20,807 nucleotides of DNA from positions 1 to 20,807 of the forward strand of contig CAAFLX010000022.1 of the NCBI GenBank assembly GCA_900763875.1, in the 5' to 3' direction. Shown one piece after another: positions 6,842-14,188 of the stretch; the first letter of the stretch is position 1, and every line of letters begins with the position of its first letter. Under the pieces are notes generated by a model. That model was given only the letters and a program-made list of their open reading frames with translations. It did not search any database and was not told the origin of the DNA. This stretch comes from Clostridia bacterium (GTDB taxonomy: Bacteria; Bacillota; Clostridia; Christensenellales; CAG-917). The position numbers and the translations under genes were made by a program.

Positions 6842-7130
6842 CTTATTCAGAGCGTTCTTATACACGGTATGTGCTTATTCAGGGTGCGAGCCGCAACGGC
6901 GGCGAGAAAGGCGAGCGCCGAGCTTGACGAGTTGTACGAGAATGCGTGGCATTCTATTGCGTAGCCGCCACGCAGGCGAAGTGGCATAATGAGAGAAATG
7001 TCCTTATCTATGCGAGTGCCGAGTGTTGCCCCACGCGGAGCGGACGCCGTGGGTTCCCTTTTAAGGGGGAACGGCGGTAGGGGAAACACGTGAGGAAGGG
7101 GGAATTTGCATTTCTAGTATGCGCCGTCCA
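6842..7130 (+). repeat. Structured ~290-bp repeat element, copy A
   Basis: This stretch matches 11724-12014 on the opposite strand over its whole length, with blocks of near identity; 7081-7103 (GGGAAACACGTGAGGAAGGG) is identical. Stems visible in copy A are GCCGC/GCGGC (6890-6903), TGCGTGGC/GCCACGCA around a 16-nt loop (6943-6974), CCCACG/CGTGGG (7030-7053) and GTTCCCTT/AAGGGGGAAC (7053-7072). Several differences from copy B preserve pairing. Short open frames exist on both strands but are broken between copies. It is probably a structured RNA or a non-autonomous mobile element. Confidence 0.75.
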
Positions 7131-7166
7131 ATCTTTTAGTGTGTACTCTCTTCAAACCTCAAATTT

Positions 7167-7175
7167 TGTTATAAT
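7167..7175 (+). promoter_or_regulatory. Extended -10 promoter of hydCBA
   Basis: TGTTATAAT is a TGnTATAAT extended -10 box. The -35 position (TCTCTT) is poor, as is common with extended -10 promoters. It lies about 118 bp before hydC, just past the repeat element. A weaker candidate, TTGCGC-17-TAAACT, lies nearer the gene. Confidence 0.5.
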
Positions 7176-7292
7176 TTCTAAATTATTAACCGATAAATAT
7201 ATATAAATATCAAAATATCTATTGCGCGCGTTTTGGTTTTGTGTTAAACTTTGAAAGGTTATCATTATTCAACACACAAAGGAGGGCTTACC

Positions 7293-7775
7293 ATGGCTCA
7301 TTTAAGCGAAGCGGCGGTTGCTCAAATCAACACGATTTGCGACAGATACGTCGGCGAAAACACCCCTCTCATGATGATTTTGAGCGACATTCAAAAGGAA
7401 TACGGTTACATTCCCATTGAAGTGCAACAAATCGTTTCGGACAGGACGGGTATCTCGGTTGCCGAAATTTACGGCGTCGTGACTTTCTATTCGTTTTTCT
7501 CTTTGACACCGAAGGGAAAATACGTGATTGGTTGCTGTTTGGGCACGGCGTGCTATGTCAAAGGCGCGCAACAAGTCATTGACAAATTCGGCGAAATCCT
7601 CGGTATCAAACCGGGTGAAACAACCAAAGACGGTCTGTTTACCCTTGACGCATTGCGTTGCATCGGCGCGTGCGGAATCGCTCCCGCGGTTTCCATCAAC
7701 GGACAGGTTTATCCCAAAGTTGCGTTGAGCGCGATCCCCGGCATCATTGACGAGTACATGGCAAAGGAGAACTGA
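7293..7775 (+). CDS. hydC: Hydrogenase subunit HydC, NuoE-like [2Fe-2S] protein
   Basis: Small electron-transfer subunit of the trimeric NADH/ferredoxin-linked [FeFe] hydrogenase; cytoplasmic. The 160-aa protein has the N-terminal helical region and thioredoxin-like [2Fe-2S] fold of the NuoE family. The cluster ligands are Cys82 and Cys87 (CLGTACYVKGA) with Cys123 and Cys127 (RCIGACGIAPA). The start at MAHLSEAA follows AAGGAGGG with a 6-nt spacer; the open frame begins 14 codons earlier without a site. It is the first gene of hydCBA, with hydB starting 2 nt after its stop. By sequence alone it could serve another NuoEF-type enzyme, but hydA downstream settles the context. Confidence 0.93.
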   Translation: MAHLSEAAVAQINTICDRYVGENTPLMMILSDIQKEYGYIPIEVQQIVSDRTGISVAEIYGVVTFYSFFSLTPKGKYVIGCCLGTACYVKGAQQVIDKFGEILGIKPGETTKDGLFTLDALRCIGACGIAPAVSINGQVYPKVALSAIPGIIDEYMAKEN

Positions 7776-7777
7776 TT

Positions 7778-9661
7778 ATGATAAGAAATTTTGCTGATTT
7801 GGACAAAGTGTGTCAAGATTGTTCTTCTTGTCTTGACGCAAAGTTTACGGGCAGCGACGGCAAACGCCACGTCGTATTGTGCGGCGGTACGGGTTGCTTG
7901 TCATCTCACTCCGACGAGATTAGAGAAGAGTTTGTCAAGCTCATCAACGAAAGAGGCTTGCACGACAAAGTGACCGTCAACCAAGTTGGTTGTTTCGGTT
8001 TCTGCTCTCAAGGGCCTTTCGTCAAGATTTATCCCGAAGACACTCTTTACAGAATGGTCAAGATTGACGACGTAAAAGAAATCGTCGAAAAAGACCTCGA
8101 AAACGGTGAAGTTGTGGATAGACTCCTTTACATCGACCCCGTCACCAAGGAGAAAATCTCCAAACAAGACGACATCACTTTCTACAAGAAACAAGTTCGT
8201 ATCGCATTGCACGGCTGCGGCAGCATCAACCCCGAAAAGATCGAAGAGGCACTCGGCGCAGGCGCATTCAAAGGACTTGCACGCGCCCTTCAAATGGATA
8301 GACAAGCCGTTATCGACGAGATTTTGGCTTCCGGTTTGAGAGGAAGAGGCGGCGGCGGATTCCCCACCGGCAGAAAGTGGCAATTTGCATATTCCCAACC
8401 CGACGGCGAGAAATACGTCGTTTGCAACGGCGACGAAGGCGACCCGGGTGCGTTTATGGATCGTTCCATTCTCGAAGGAAACCCGCTTGCGGTCATCGAA
8501 GGTATGATGATTGCAGGTTATGCAATCGGCGCGCAAAACGGTTATTTCTACGTTCGTGCAGAATACCCGATCGCAGTCAACAGACTCCGCAACGCAATCA
8601 AGCAAGCAGAGGAAATGGGACTGTTGGGCGACAATATTCTCGGCACGGACTTCTCGTTCAGAGTCCACATTCGTCTTGGCGCAGGCGCGTTCGTATGCGG
8701 CGAAGAAACGGCACTCCTCAACTCCATCGAGGGCAAGAGAGGCATGCCTCGTCCTCGTCCTCCGTTCCCGGCGGTCAAAGGACTTTGGGACTCTCCGACC
8801 ATCGTCAACAACGTTGAAACCCTTGCTTGCGTTCCCTACATAATGAGAGAAGGCTATGAGAAGTTCACTTGCTTTGGCACGGACAAGTCCAAAGGCACAA
8901 AGGTGTTCGCACTCGGCGGCAAAGTCAACAACGTCGGTCTTGTCGAAGTTCCTATGGGCACGACTTTGCGCGAGCTTATCTATGACATCGGCGGCGGCAT
9001 ACCGGGCGGAAAACAATTCAAAGCCATTCAAACGGGCGGGCCTTCGGGCGGCTGCTTGACGGCTGAAGACCTTGACGCTCTCATCGACTTTGACAACCTC
9101 GTTGCAAAAGGCTCGATGATGGGTTCGGGCGGCGCAATCGTCATGGACGAGGACAACTGTATGGTTGACGTTGCAAAGTTCTATATGGAATTTATTTGCG
9201 ACGAATCCTGCGGCAAATGCTCTCCCTGCCGTATCGGCACAAAGAGAATGCTCGAATTGCTCACCAAGATCACCAAGGGCAAAGCCACCATGGAAGACCT
9301 TGACAAACTCATGGATCTTGCCTCGAACATCAAAAACGACTCTCTCTGCGCACTCGGACAAACCGCACCAAACCCCATTCTTTCCACGCTTGCGCACTTC
9401 AAAGACGAATACGTCGCGCACATCGAGGAGAAGAGATGCCCCGCACACGTTTGCAAGAGCCTCATGAACTACGAGGTCATCGCCGACAAGTGCGTCGGTT
9501 GCGGACTTTGCGAGAGAAACTGCCCGGTCGGTGCAATTCACACCACTCACTATGTCGCACCCGGTCACAAACTTCCGTCCAGAGAAATCAACAAAGAGAA
9601 GTGCATCAAGTGCGGTATGTGTATTTCCGCTTGCCGCTTGAAAGCAATCGAGAAGAAATAA
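7778..9661 (+). CDS. hydB: Hydrogenase subunit HydB, NuoF-like NADH/FMN protein
   Basis: Flavoprotein that exchanges electrons with NAD(H) and passes them to HydA. The 627-aa length and domain order match trimeric hydrogenase HydB. An N-terminal thioredoxin-like [2Fe-2S] domain has Cys35, Cys40, Cys72 and Cys76. The NADH/FMN domain has GLRGRGGGGFPTGRKW (about 187-201) and CNGDEGDPGAFMDR (216-229). An SLBB region follows. The NuoF [4Fe-4S] site is ESCGKCSPCR, with Cys478, 481, 484 and 524. The C-terminus has two ferredoxin-type sites: Cys572/575/578/582 and Cys609/612/615/619, the second lacking the usual Pro after the last Cys. AAGGAG lies 8 nt before the start. Confidence 0.95.
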   Translation: MIRNFADLDKVCQDCSSCLDAKFTGSDGKRHVVLCGGTGCLSSHSDEIREEFVKLINERGLHDKVTVNQVGCFGFCSQGPFVKIYPEDTLYRMVKIDDVKEIVEKDLENGEVVDRLLYIDPVTKEKISKQDDITFYKKQVRIALHGCGSINPEKIEEALGAGAFKGLARALQMDRQAVIDEILASGLRGRGGGGFPTGRKWQFAYSQPDGEKYVVCNGDEGDPGAFMDRSILEGNPLAVIEGMMIAGYAIGAQNGYFYVRAEYPIAVNRLRNAIKQAEEMGLLGDNILGTDFSFRVHIRLGAGAFVCGEETALLNSIEGKRGMPRPRPPFPAVKGLWDSPTIVNNVETLACVPYIMREGYEKFTCFGTDKSKGTKVFALGGKVNNVGLVEVPMGTTLRELIYDIGGGIPGGKQFKAIQTGGPSGGCLTAEDLDALIDFDNLVAKGSMMGSGGAIVMDEDNCMVDVAKFYMEFICDESCGKCSPCRIGTKRMLELLTKITKGKATMEDLDKLMDLASNIKNDSLCALGQTAPNPILSTLAHFKDEYVAHIEEKRCPAHVCKSLMNYEVIADKCVGCGLCERNCPVGAIHTTHYVAPGHKLPSREINKEKCIKCGMCISACRLKAIEKK

Positions 9662-9673
9662 GGAGAGGGTATT

Positions 9674-11440
9674 ATGGCGAAAATAAATATTAAAATCGAA
9701 GGCGTGCCTTATCAAGTCGAACAAGGCATGACGATACTCGAAGCGGCAAAGGCTTGCGGATACGAAATCCCGTCCCTTTGCGCATACAATCACGGCGAAT
9801 GTTCACAAGGTTCGTGCCGTGTCTGCCTCGTCGAGGCAACGGGCGCAAGAGGACTTGTTGCGTCTTGCGTCTATCCCGTCGCGGAGGGGATGGAAATCAC
9901 CATTTCTTCCCCCAAAGCGGTGCAAGCAAGAAGAAACTCCGTTGAACTTTTGCTTTCCAACCACAACAGAAACTGCCAAGAGTGCGACAAAAACGGCAAG
10001 TGCGAGCTTTTGCACGTTGCGATTCTCACGGGCGCAAGAGAAGGGCTTTACGAGGGTGAGAAAACTCCCGTCACCGTTGACAGACTCACTCCGTCCATCA
10101 AGAGAGACACCTCGAAATGCGTGCTTTGCGGCAGATGTATCGAAAGATGTAAAAACGCACACGGACTCTCCGTGCTCGGCTTTGAACAAAGAGGTTTCAA
10201 AACCATCGTTGCTCCTGCCGAAAACAGAAGTTTTGCCAATTCTCCCTGCATTCTTTGCGGTCAATGCGTAAGCGTTTGCCCCACGGGCGCACTTATGGAA
10301 GTGAGCGAAATCGACAAGGTTGACGAGGCTTTCAAACAAGGCAAGTACGTCGTCGTTCAAACCGCTCCCGCAGTGCGCGCGGCTCTGGGCGAGGAATTCG
10401 ATATGCCCGTCGGCACGCTCGTCACAGGCAAAATGGTCGCAGCTCTTCGCAGACTTGGTTTCAAGAAAGTGTTTGACACCAACTTCGGCGCAGACCTCAC
10501 CATTATGGAAGAGGCAACAGAGCTTCTCTCGCGCGTCAAAGAGGGTGGTGTGCTCCCCATGATTACGTCCTGCTCACCCGGCTGGATCAATTATGCAGAG
10601 TACTACTATGGCGATCAACTCGATCACCTTTCCTCTTGCAAATCGCCTCACGAAATGTTTGGCGCAATCCTCAAATCCTACTATGCGGAGCGCAACGGCA
10701 TCAAACCCGAGGATATGTTCGTCGTGTCAGTTATGCCTTGCACCGCAAAGAAATTTGAAAAGGACAGAAAAGAGCTTGCCGTCAACGGTCTCAAAGACGT
10801 GGACGCAGTGCTCACCACAAGAGAACTTGCCAAGCTCATCAAGCGTGCAGGTATCCGCTTTACCAAACTTCCCGACGAAGAGTTTGACAACGACATCGTT
10901 GGCGAGTACACCGGCGCAGGCGTCATCTTCGGCGCAACGGGCGGCGTTATGGAGGCGGCTCTTCGCACGGCGGCATTCGTGCTCGACGGCAAAGAGCTTG
11001 ACCATGTCGAACTCCAAGACGTTCGCGGTATGAAAGGCATCAAAGAGGCAACCTACCACTTCGGCGGTATGGACGTCAAAGTTGCCGTCGCGTCGGGCAT
11101 GAAAAACGCAAAAGTCCTTCTCGACCAAATCAGAGAGGGTACAAGCCCCTATCACTTCATCGAGGTTATGGGCTGCCCCGGCGGATGCGTCGCAGGCGGC
11201 GGACAACCCTTTGTCAAACCCTGCTTCCTTCCCAATGAGGACGACGACATTCTCGACACGTTCCGTGACAAACGCGCCGCCGCTCTCTACCAAGAGGACG
11301 AACTCAAAAACGTTCGCGTTTCTCACAAGAACGAGCAAGTCAAGAAACTCTACGATGAGTTCCTCGGCGAGCCGAACAGCCATCTAGCGCACGAGTTGTT
11401 GCATACGTCGTATGCCTCGCGCACTCGTTTCCCCGGCTAA
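9674..11440 (+). CDS. hydA: [FeFe] hydrogenase catalytic subunit HydA
   Basis: Catalytic subunit making or oxidising H2; with HydB and HydC it probably couples NADH and reduced ferredoxin (electron bifurcation/confurcation). The 588 aa contain an N-terminal [2Fe-2S] domain (Cys36, 48, 51, 65), a His-ligated [4Fe-4S] site (His97, Cys101, 104, 110), two [4Fe-4S] sites (Cys149/152/155/159 and Cys192/195/198/202) and the H-cluster domain. H-cluster motifs are TSCSPGW (298-304), MPCTAKKFE (354-362) and EVMGCPGGCVAGGGQP (497-512), followed by the small-subunit-like tail with AHELLH. The first motif has Ser where the textbook TSCCPxW has its second Cys. AGGAG precedes ATG 9674, and hydB ends 12 nt upstream. 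No maturases (hydE, hydF, hydG) are in the window. Confidence 0.96.
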   Translation: MAKINIKIEGVPYQVEQGMTILEAAKACGYEIPSLCAYNHGECSQGSCRVCLVEATGARGLVASCVYPVAEGMEITISSPKAVQARRNSVELLLSNHNRNCQECDKNGKCELLHVAILTGAREGLYEGEKTPVTVDRLTPSIKRDTSKCVLCGRCIERCKNAHGLSVLGFEQRGFKTIVAPAENRSFANSPCILCGQCVSVCPTGALMEVSEIDKVDEAFKQGKYVVVQTAPAVRAALGEEFDMPVGTLVTGKMVAALRRLGFKKVFDTNFGADLTIMEEATELLSRVKEGGVLPMITSCSPGWINYAEYYYGDQLDHLSSCKSPHEMFGAILKSYYAERNGIKPEDMFVVSVMPCTAKKFEKDRKELAVNGLKDVDAVLTTRELAKLIKRAGIRFTKLPDEEFDNDIVGEYTGAGVIFGATGGVMEAALRTAAFVLDGKELDHVELQDVRGMKGIKEATYHFGGMDVKVAVASGMKNAKVLLDQIREGTSPYHFIEVMGCPGGCVAGGGQPFVKPCFLPNEDDDILDTFRDKRAAALYQEDELKNVRVSHKNEQVKKLYDEFLGEPNSHLAHELLHTSYASRTRFPG

Positions 11441-11564
11441 AACCGCGCCAAATCGCGCCTAACTTCGTCAGAGCCACTCTCTCCGAATAGTCACGTACGT
11501 CTATGTACGCTCCTATCCGTTGCCAGTGGCTCTTTCTTGTTATGCATCGATTTGGCGCAGTTTT
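11439..11564. repeat. Nested three-level palindrome after hydA
   Basis: The outer arms AAAACCGCGCCAAATCG and CGATTTGGCGCAGTTTT (11439-11455, 11548-11564) pair over 17 nt with one mismatch. Inside lie AGAGCCACT/AGTGGCTCT (11470-11478, 11525-11533), then CGAATAG/CTATCCG with one mismatch, then GTAC/GTAC. The left arm overlaps the hydA stop codon. The middle stem is followed by TTTCTTG, so it may double as the operon terminator, but its size and symmetry suggest a dispersed palindromic element. Confidence 0.65.
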
Positions 11565-11579
11565 AACAATTACAGATTG

Positions 11580-11670
11580 TTCGTTCGGGTGTGGGTGTCC
11601 CACCCGTGTCATTCCGAGGGAACGAAGTGACCGTGGGAATCTAGCCGTCAGGCGCACCCTGAATAGACAC
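11580..11670 (-). repeat. Cassette-like repeat module, copy B
   Basis: It has the same borders as 6682-6839 on the opposite strand: a 26-nt identical segment (11580-11605) and TATTCAGGGTGCG (11653-11665). The interior (11606-11652) differs: it holds an imperfect inverted repeat, GTCATTCCGAGGG with CCGTGGGAATCT. From memory this type of repeat recurs in many unrelated genomes. Confidence 0.65.
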
Positions 11671-11723
11671 AGTGCGTTTATAAGTACGCTCTGAATGAGT
11701 TAATATTCTTCCTTTACAAGGGG
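11671..11723 (-). repeat. Linker with TTATTCAGAGCGTACTTATA-type motif
   Basis: On the minus strand 11671-11700 reads ACTCATTCAGAGCG then TACTTATAAACGCACT. It is close to 6841-6870, and a part recurs at 11994-12013. The motif therefore appears at the edge of both element copies and may be an end sequence of the mobile unit. Confidence 0.5.
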
Positions 11724-12014
11724 TGGAACGGCGTGTACTAAAAATACAATTTCCCCCTTCCTCACGTGTTTCCCCAACCGCCGTTCCCCCTCTGCGTGCC
11801 TTGAGGGAACCCACGGCGTCCGCTCCGCGTGGGGACACACTCAGCACTCGCATAGATAAGTATCGTCCCTTTATTATGTCACTGCGCTTTGTGCGCCAGC
11901 TACGCAACAACACGGCGCAGTCGCTTGTACTGTCTGTCAAGCTCGGCGTTCGCTTTTCTCGCCGCCGTTGCGGCTCGCGCTCTAAATAAGCAAATACCGT
12001 TTATAAGTACGCTC
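11724..12014 (-). repeat. Structured ~290-bp repeat element, copy B (inverted)
   Basis: Reverse complement of the element at 6842-7130. The covarying stem here is TGCGCC/GGCGCA (11892-11897 with 11914-11919), again with a 16-nt loop containing TTGCGTAGC on the minus strand. The second stem is GTTCCCTC/GAGGGGGAAC read on the minus strand (11783-11792 with 11803-11810), with a longer, unrelated loop. The CCCACG/CGTGGG hairpin is identical to copy A. Confidence 0.75.
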
Positions 12015-12038
12015 CTGCCTATGTTGGCAGGCTTTTTC
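12014..12038 (+). terminator. Rho-independent terminator upstream of spoIIIA
   Basis: CCTGCC/GGCAGG (12014-12019 with 12026-12031) has a 6-nt loop and is followed by CTTTTTCTTTG. It abuts the end of repeat copy B and would stop read-through from the hydrogenase side into spoIIIAA. Confidence 0.75.
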
Positions 12039-12092
12039 TTTGTTCTTAATTTCAACATCGTATTTAAGAAAAATCGCTAAATTTGTCGGATT

Positions 12093-12122
12093 GCTATTTG
12101 CAATTTTTTGTCGGCATATAGT
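12093..12122 (+). promoter_or_regulatory. Possible sigma-E-type promoter of spoIIIA
   Basis: GCTATTTG (12093-12100), a 14-bp spacer and CATATAGT (12115-12122) resemble the sigma-E consensus (kATATT and CATACAmT), with mismatches. spoIIIA is a known mother-cell sigma-E operon. The transcript would begin at about 12128-12130, at or next to the start codon. Confidence 0.4.
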
Positions 12123-12127
12123 TTTGT

Positions 12128-12988
12128 ATGCTGGAAGAAATCGTTGGGACGAATATCGCAAAAATCGTGGGGGACGAGAGGTTGGTGGCGGAGCTGCGCA
12201 TGCGAGTGGGCAGGCGGCTTGTTGTTGTGGCGATTGACGGCACAAGGCGCGTTGCAATGCAGGGCAGAGCTGCGTATATCGTCACACAAAACGATGTGGA
12301 CGGTGTGCTGGCACGGGCAACAAATATGTCTTTTTACAGTGCCTCGGAAGAGATGAAACGGGGCTACGTGCCCTGCAAGCACTATCGTATAGGCGTTGGC
12401 GGTGAGGGCGTACTCGATGGCAAATTGATTGGCATCAAGAACGTGGCGTTTTTGGTTGTGCGCGTACCCCATCAAATCAAAGGTGTTGCCGACAAAATCG
12501 TCGGTGACATATTTTGCGGTGACAAGGCGCGCGCAACGCTTGTCATATCCCCAACTGGCGGTGGAAAAACCACAATGCTACGCGAGCTTGCGCGCATAGC
12601 CTCGGCAAAATTCAACGTGGTTGTCATTGACGAAAGATACGAACTTTGCGCCGTTTCAAACGGCGTTCCGCTTCTTGACGTGGGAGATTGCGACGTGGTG
12701 AGCGGCGTGCCCAAACGTCAGGCGTACGAAAACTGCGTGCGAGCAATGAATCCCGACATAATCGTCACCGACGAACTGTTCGGGGCTGAGGACGTCAAAG
12801 CGATTTTGGACGTTATGAGGTGCGGCGTGAGTGTGTTTGCGTCCCTGCACGGCGAGAGTATCGAGAGCGTTTTGCAAGGCGAATACGCCACGCTTGTCGA
12901 AGCTTTTGACGTTGTTGACGTGCTTGGCAAAAACCCTGTGGGGAGCATTGTCGAAAAACGCACAAAACAATCGAGCGTGCAAAAATGA
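12128..12988 (+). CDS. spoIIIAA: Stage III sporulation ATPase SpoIIIAA
   Basis: Secretion-type ATPase thought to power the SpoIIIA-SpoIIQ channel between mother cell and forespore. At 286 aa it is slightly shorter than B. subtilis SpoIIIAA. ELRMRVGRRL (22-31) matches the family EIRLRxGRPL motif. Walker A is SPTGGGKTT (141-149), followed by VVVIDERYEL (164-173), SGVPKRQAY (192-200), NPDIIVTDE (208-216) and ASLHGESIES (238-247) with the conserved His. ATG 12128 is required to keep the N-terminal region but has no ribosome binding site; with the promoter just upstream the mRNA may be leaderless. It overlaps spoIIIAB by ATGA. Confidence 0.95.
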   Translation: MLEEIVGTNIAKIVGDERLVAELRMRVGRRLVVVAIDGTRRVAMQGRAAYIVTQNDVDGVLARATNMSFYSASEEMKRGYVPCKHYRIGVGGEGVLDGKLIGIKNVAFLVVRVPHQIKGVADKIVGDIFCGDKARATLVISPTGGGKTTMLRELARIASAKFNVVVIDERYELCAVSNGVPLLDVGDCDVVSGVPKRQAYENCVRAMNPDIIVTDELFGAEDVKAILDVMRCGVSVFASLHGESIESVLQGEYATLVEAFDVVDVLGKNPVGSIVEKRTKQSSVQK

Positions 12989-13485
12989 AAGACGTACTAC
13001 GGCTGATTGCAGGCGGCTTGCTTGCGCTTGTTGCGTGTTATGTGGGCGTGCTTATCAAAAAGAGATACAAGGCACGAGTGACGTTTTTCAAGTCCGCGTG
13101 CAACTTCACTCAAACGTTGTCAACCGAGTTGAGTATGAAAAAAACGCCGATGCCCGACGTTGCTCAAAAGTTTTTGCAGGGCAGGGAGGGCGAGTTTGAA
13201 AAAACGGTTGAAAATTGGATGTCATATATCAAGCGCGGCGAGCAAATCACGTTTGAAAAGATGCAGATACCGCTTTTGAAAAACGAAGAGAAAAAACAAA
13301 TCGTCGAGTTTTTCGCCTCGCTTGGCAAAACCGATTTGCAAGACCAGCTTGCGCACGTTGCCTACTACCAAAACTTGTTTTTGCAAAAGAGCAAAACGTG
13401 CGAGGACGAGAGCAAAAAACTTGGCAATATGTACTTCAAATTGTGCGTGCTTGTGGGCATTGCGATTATGTTGATTTTGGCGTAA
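12985..13485 (+). CDS. spoIIIAB: Stage III sporulation protein SpoIIIAB
   Basis: Membrane component of the SpoIIIA channel, related to type II secretion GspF-like proteins. The 166 aa show an N-terminal membrane helix (about 5-24, LRLIAGGLLALVACYVGVLI), a soluble helical middle with FTQTLSTELS (41-50), and a C-terminal helix (about 151-166). Length matches the family (about 170 aa). Its ATG overlaps the spoIIIAA stop (ATGA), which indicates translational coupling. Confidence 0.92.
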   Translation: MKDVLRLIAGGLLALVACYVGVLIKKRYKARVTFFKSACNFTQTLSTELSMKKTPMPDVAQKFLQGREGEFEKTVENWMSYIKRGEQITFEKMQIPLLKNEEKKQIVEFFASLGKTDLQDQLAHVAYYQNLFLQKSKTCEDESKKLGNMYFKLCVLVGIAIMLILA

Positions 13486-13527
13486 AACGCAAGATTGCGG
13501 CGAGAGATTTTAAGGCGAGGGTAGAGT

Positions 13528-13725
13528 ATGGACGTAAACATAATTTTGAAAATAGCGGGAGTCGGATTGCTCACGGCAATCGTGTGCGTGATTCTCAAAA
13601 AGAGCGATAGAGACGAGATTGCAACTTTTGCAACGCTTGCAGGACTTATCATAGTTGCGGTGCTTGTGCTTGATATGTTGGGCGGATTGTTTGACACGTT
13701 GAAATCAATACTTGCACTTTATTGA
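13528..13725 (+). CDS. spoIIIAC: Stage III sporulation protein SpoIIIAC
   Basis: Small integral membrane protein of the SpoIIIA channel, 65 aa (family about 65-68). There are two hydrophobic helices, about 5-23 and 35-51, with the loop KKSDRDEIA between them, the typical AC/AD pattern. A GA-rich stretch (AGGCGAGGG) precedes ATG 13528. A gap of 42 bp separates it from spoIIIAB. Confidence 0.92.
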   Translation: MDVNIILKIAGVGLLTAIVCVILKKSDRDEIATFATLAGLIIVAVLVLDMLGGLFDTLKSILALY

Positions 13726-13739
13726 CAAAAAATGTATTA

Positions 13740-13759
13740 ATAAAGTGTCGATTGTGTCA
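13740..13759 (+). repeat. 20-nt exact direct repeat, first copy
   Basis: ATAAAGTGTCGATTGTGTCA occurs here, upstream of spoIIIAD, and again at 18273-18292 in the 5' region of xseA. It contains GTGTC-N4-GTGTC. A 12-nt part (AAAGTGTCGATT) recurs at 16139-16150. Confidence 0.6.
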
Positions 13760-13798
13760 ATATAGATGCAAATTGAAAAGCGGAGAGCAAGAGAAAAA

Positions 13799-14188
13799 AT
13801 GATATTCAAACTTGTCGGAATTGCTTTGACGGGCGTTGTTGTCGTGACGCTTTTGAAAAACTCAAAGCCCGAATTTAGCGTGTTTGCAACCATCGCAACT
13901 GGTGTTGTGATGGTGATAACAATGCTTTCCGCGCTGCAAGAAGTGCTGCTTGCTTTTGATTCGATTGTTGAAAAAAGCGGCATAAACGACGAGGTGTTTT
14001 CGGCGGTATTGAAGATTATCGGCATAGGATATTTGACGGAATATTCCTCGTCCGTAGCGAGGGACGCAGGGTGCGATTCCATTGCGCAAAAACTGCAATT
14101 CGGAGGCAAAATCGTGATATTTTTGATGAGCATATCCATTGTAAAATCACTTGTGGACGTGGTGTCCGCGCTTGTTTCGACCATATGA
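13799..14188 (+). CDS. spoIIIAD: Stage III sporulation protein SpoIIIAD
   Basis: Membrane protein of the SpoIIIA channel, 129 aa from this start. Helices are visible at about 4-20 (KLVGIALTGVVVVTLLK), 27-47 and 100-125. The motif VLKIIGIGYLTEYSSSVARDAG is typical of the family. I chose ATG 13799 because the family begins a few residues before the first helix. The frame extends to ATG 13766 (11 more residues, MQIEKRRAREK), and neither start has a well-spaced site (GGAG is 13 nt upstream of 13799). Its stop overlaps the spoIIIAE start. Confidence 0.88.
   Translation: MIFKLVGIALTGVVVVTLLKNSKPEFSVFATIATGVVMVITMLSALQEVLLAFDSIVEKSGINDEVFSAVLKIIGIGYLTEYSSSVARDAGCDSIAQKLQFGGKIVIFLMSISIVKSLVDVVSALVSTI

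Noticed and set aside
6741..7089. Short open frames in repeat copy A, with AFLAAVAAR-like peptides
   Set aside because: Similar peptides appear in copy B only because the DNA is similar; the frames are broken between the copies, and the conserved feature is base pairing.
7901..9793. 630-codon open frame on the minus strand opposite hydB
   Set aside because: It mirrors hydB, whose motifs are unmistakable; the antisense frame has no family features and a composition typical of shadow frames.
11641..11989. Open frames of 88-99 codons in repeat copy B
   Set aside because: They run through hairpins and module borders and do not correspond to one intact frame in copy A.
14071..14184. Upstream extension of SpoIIIAE
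   Set aside because: It lies inside spoIIIAD in another frame; the ATGA overlap at 14185 is the natural start.
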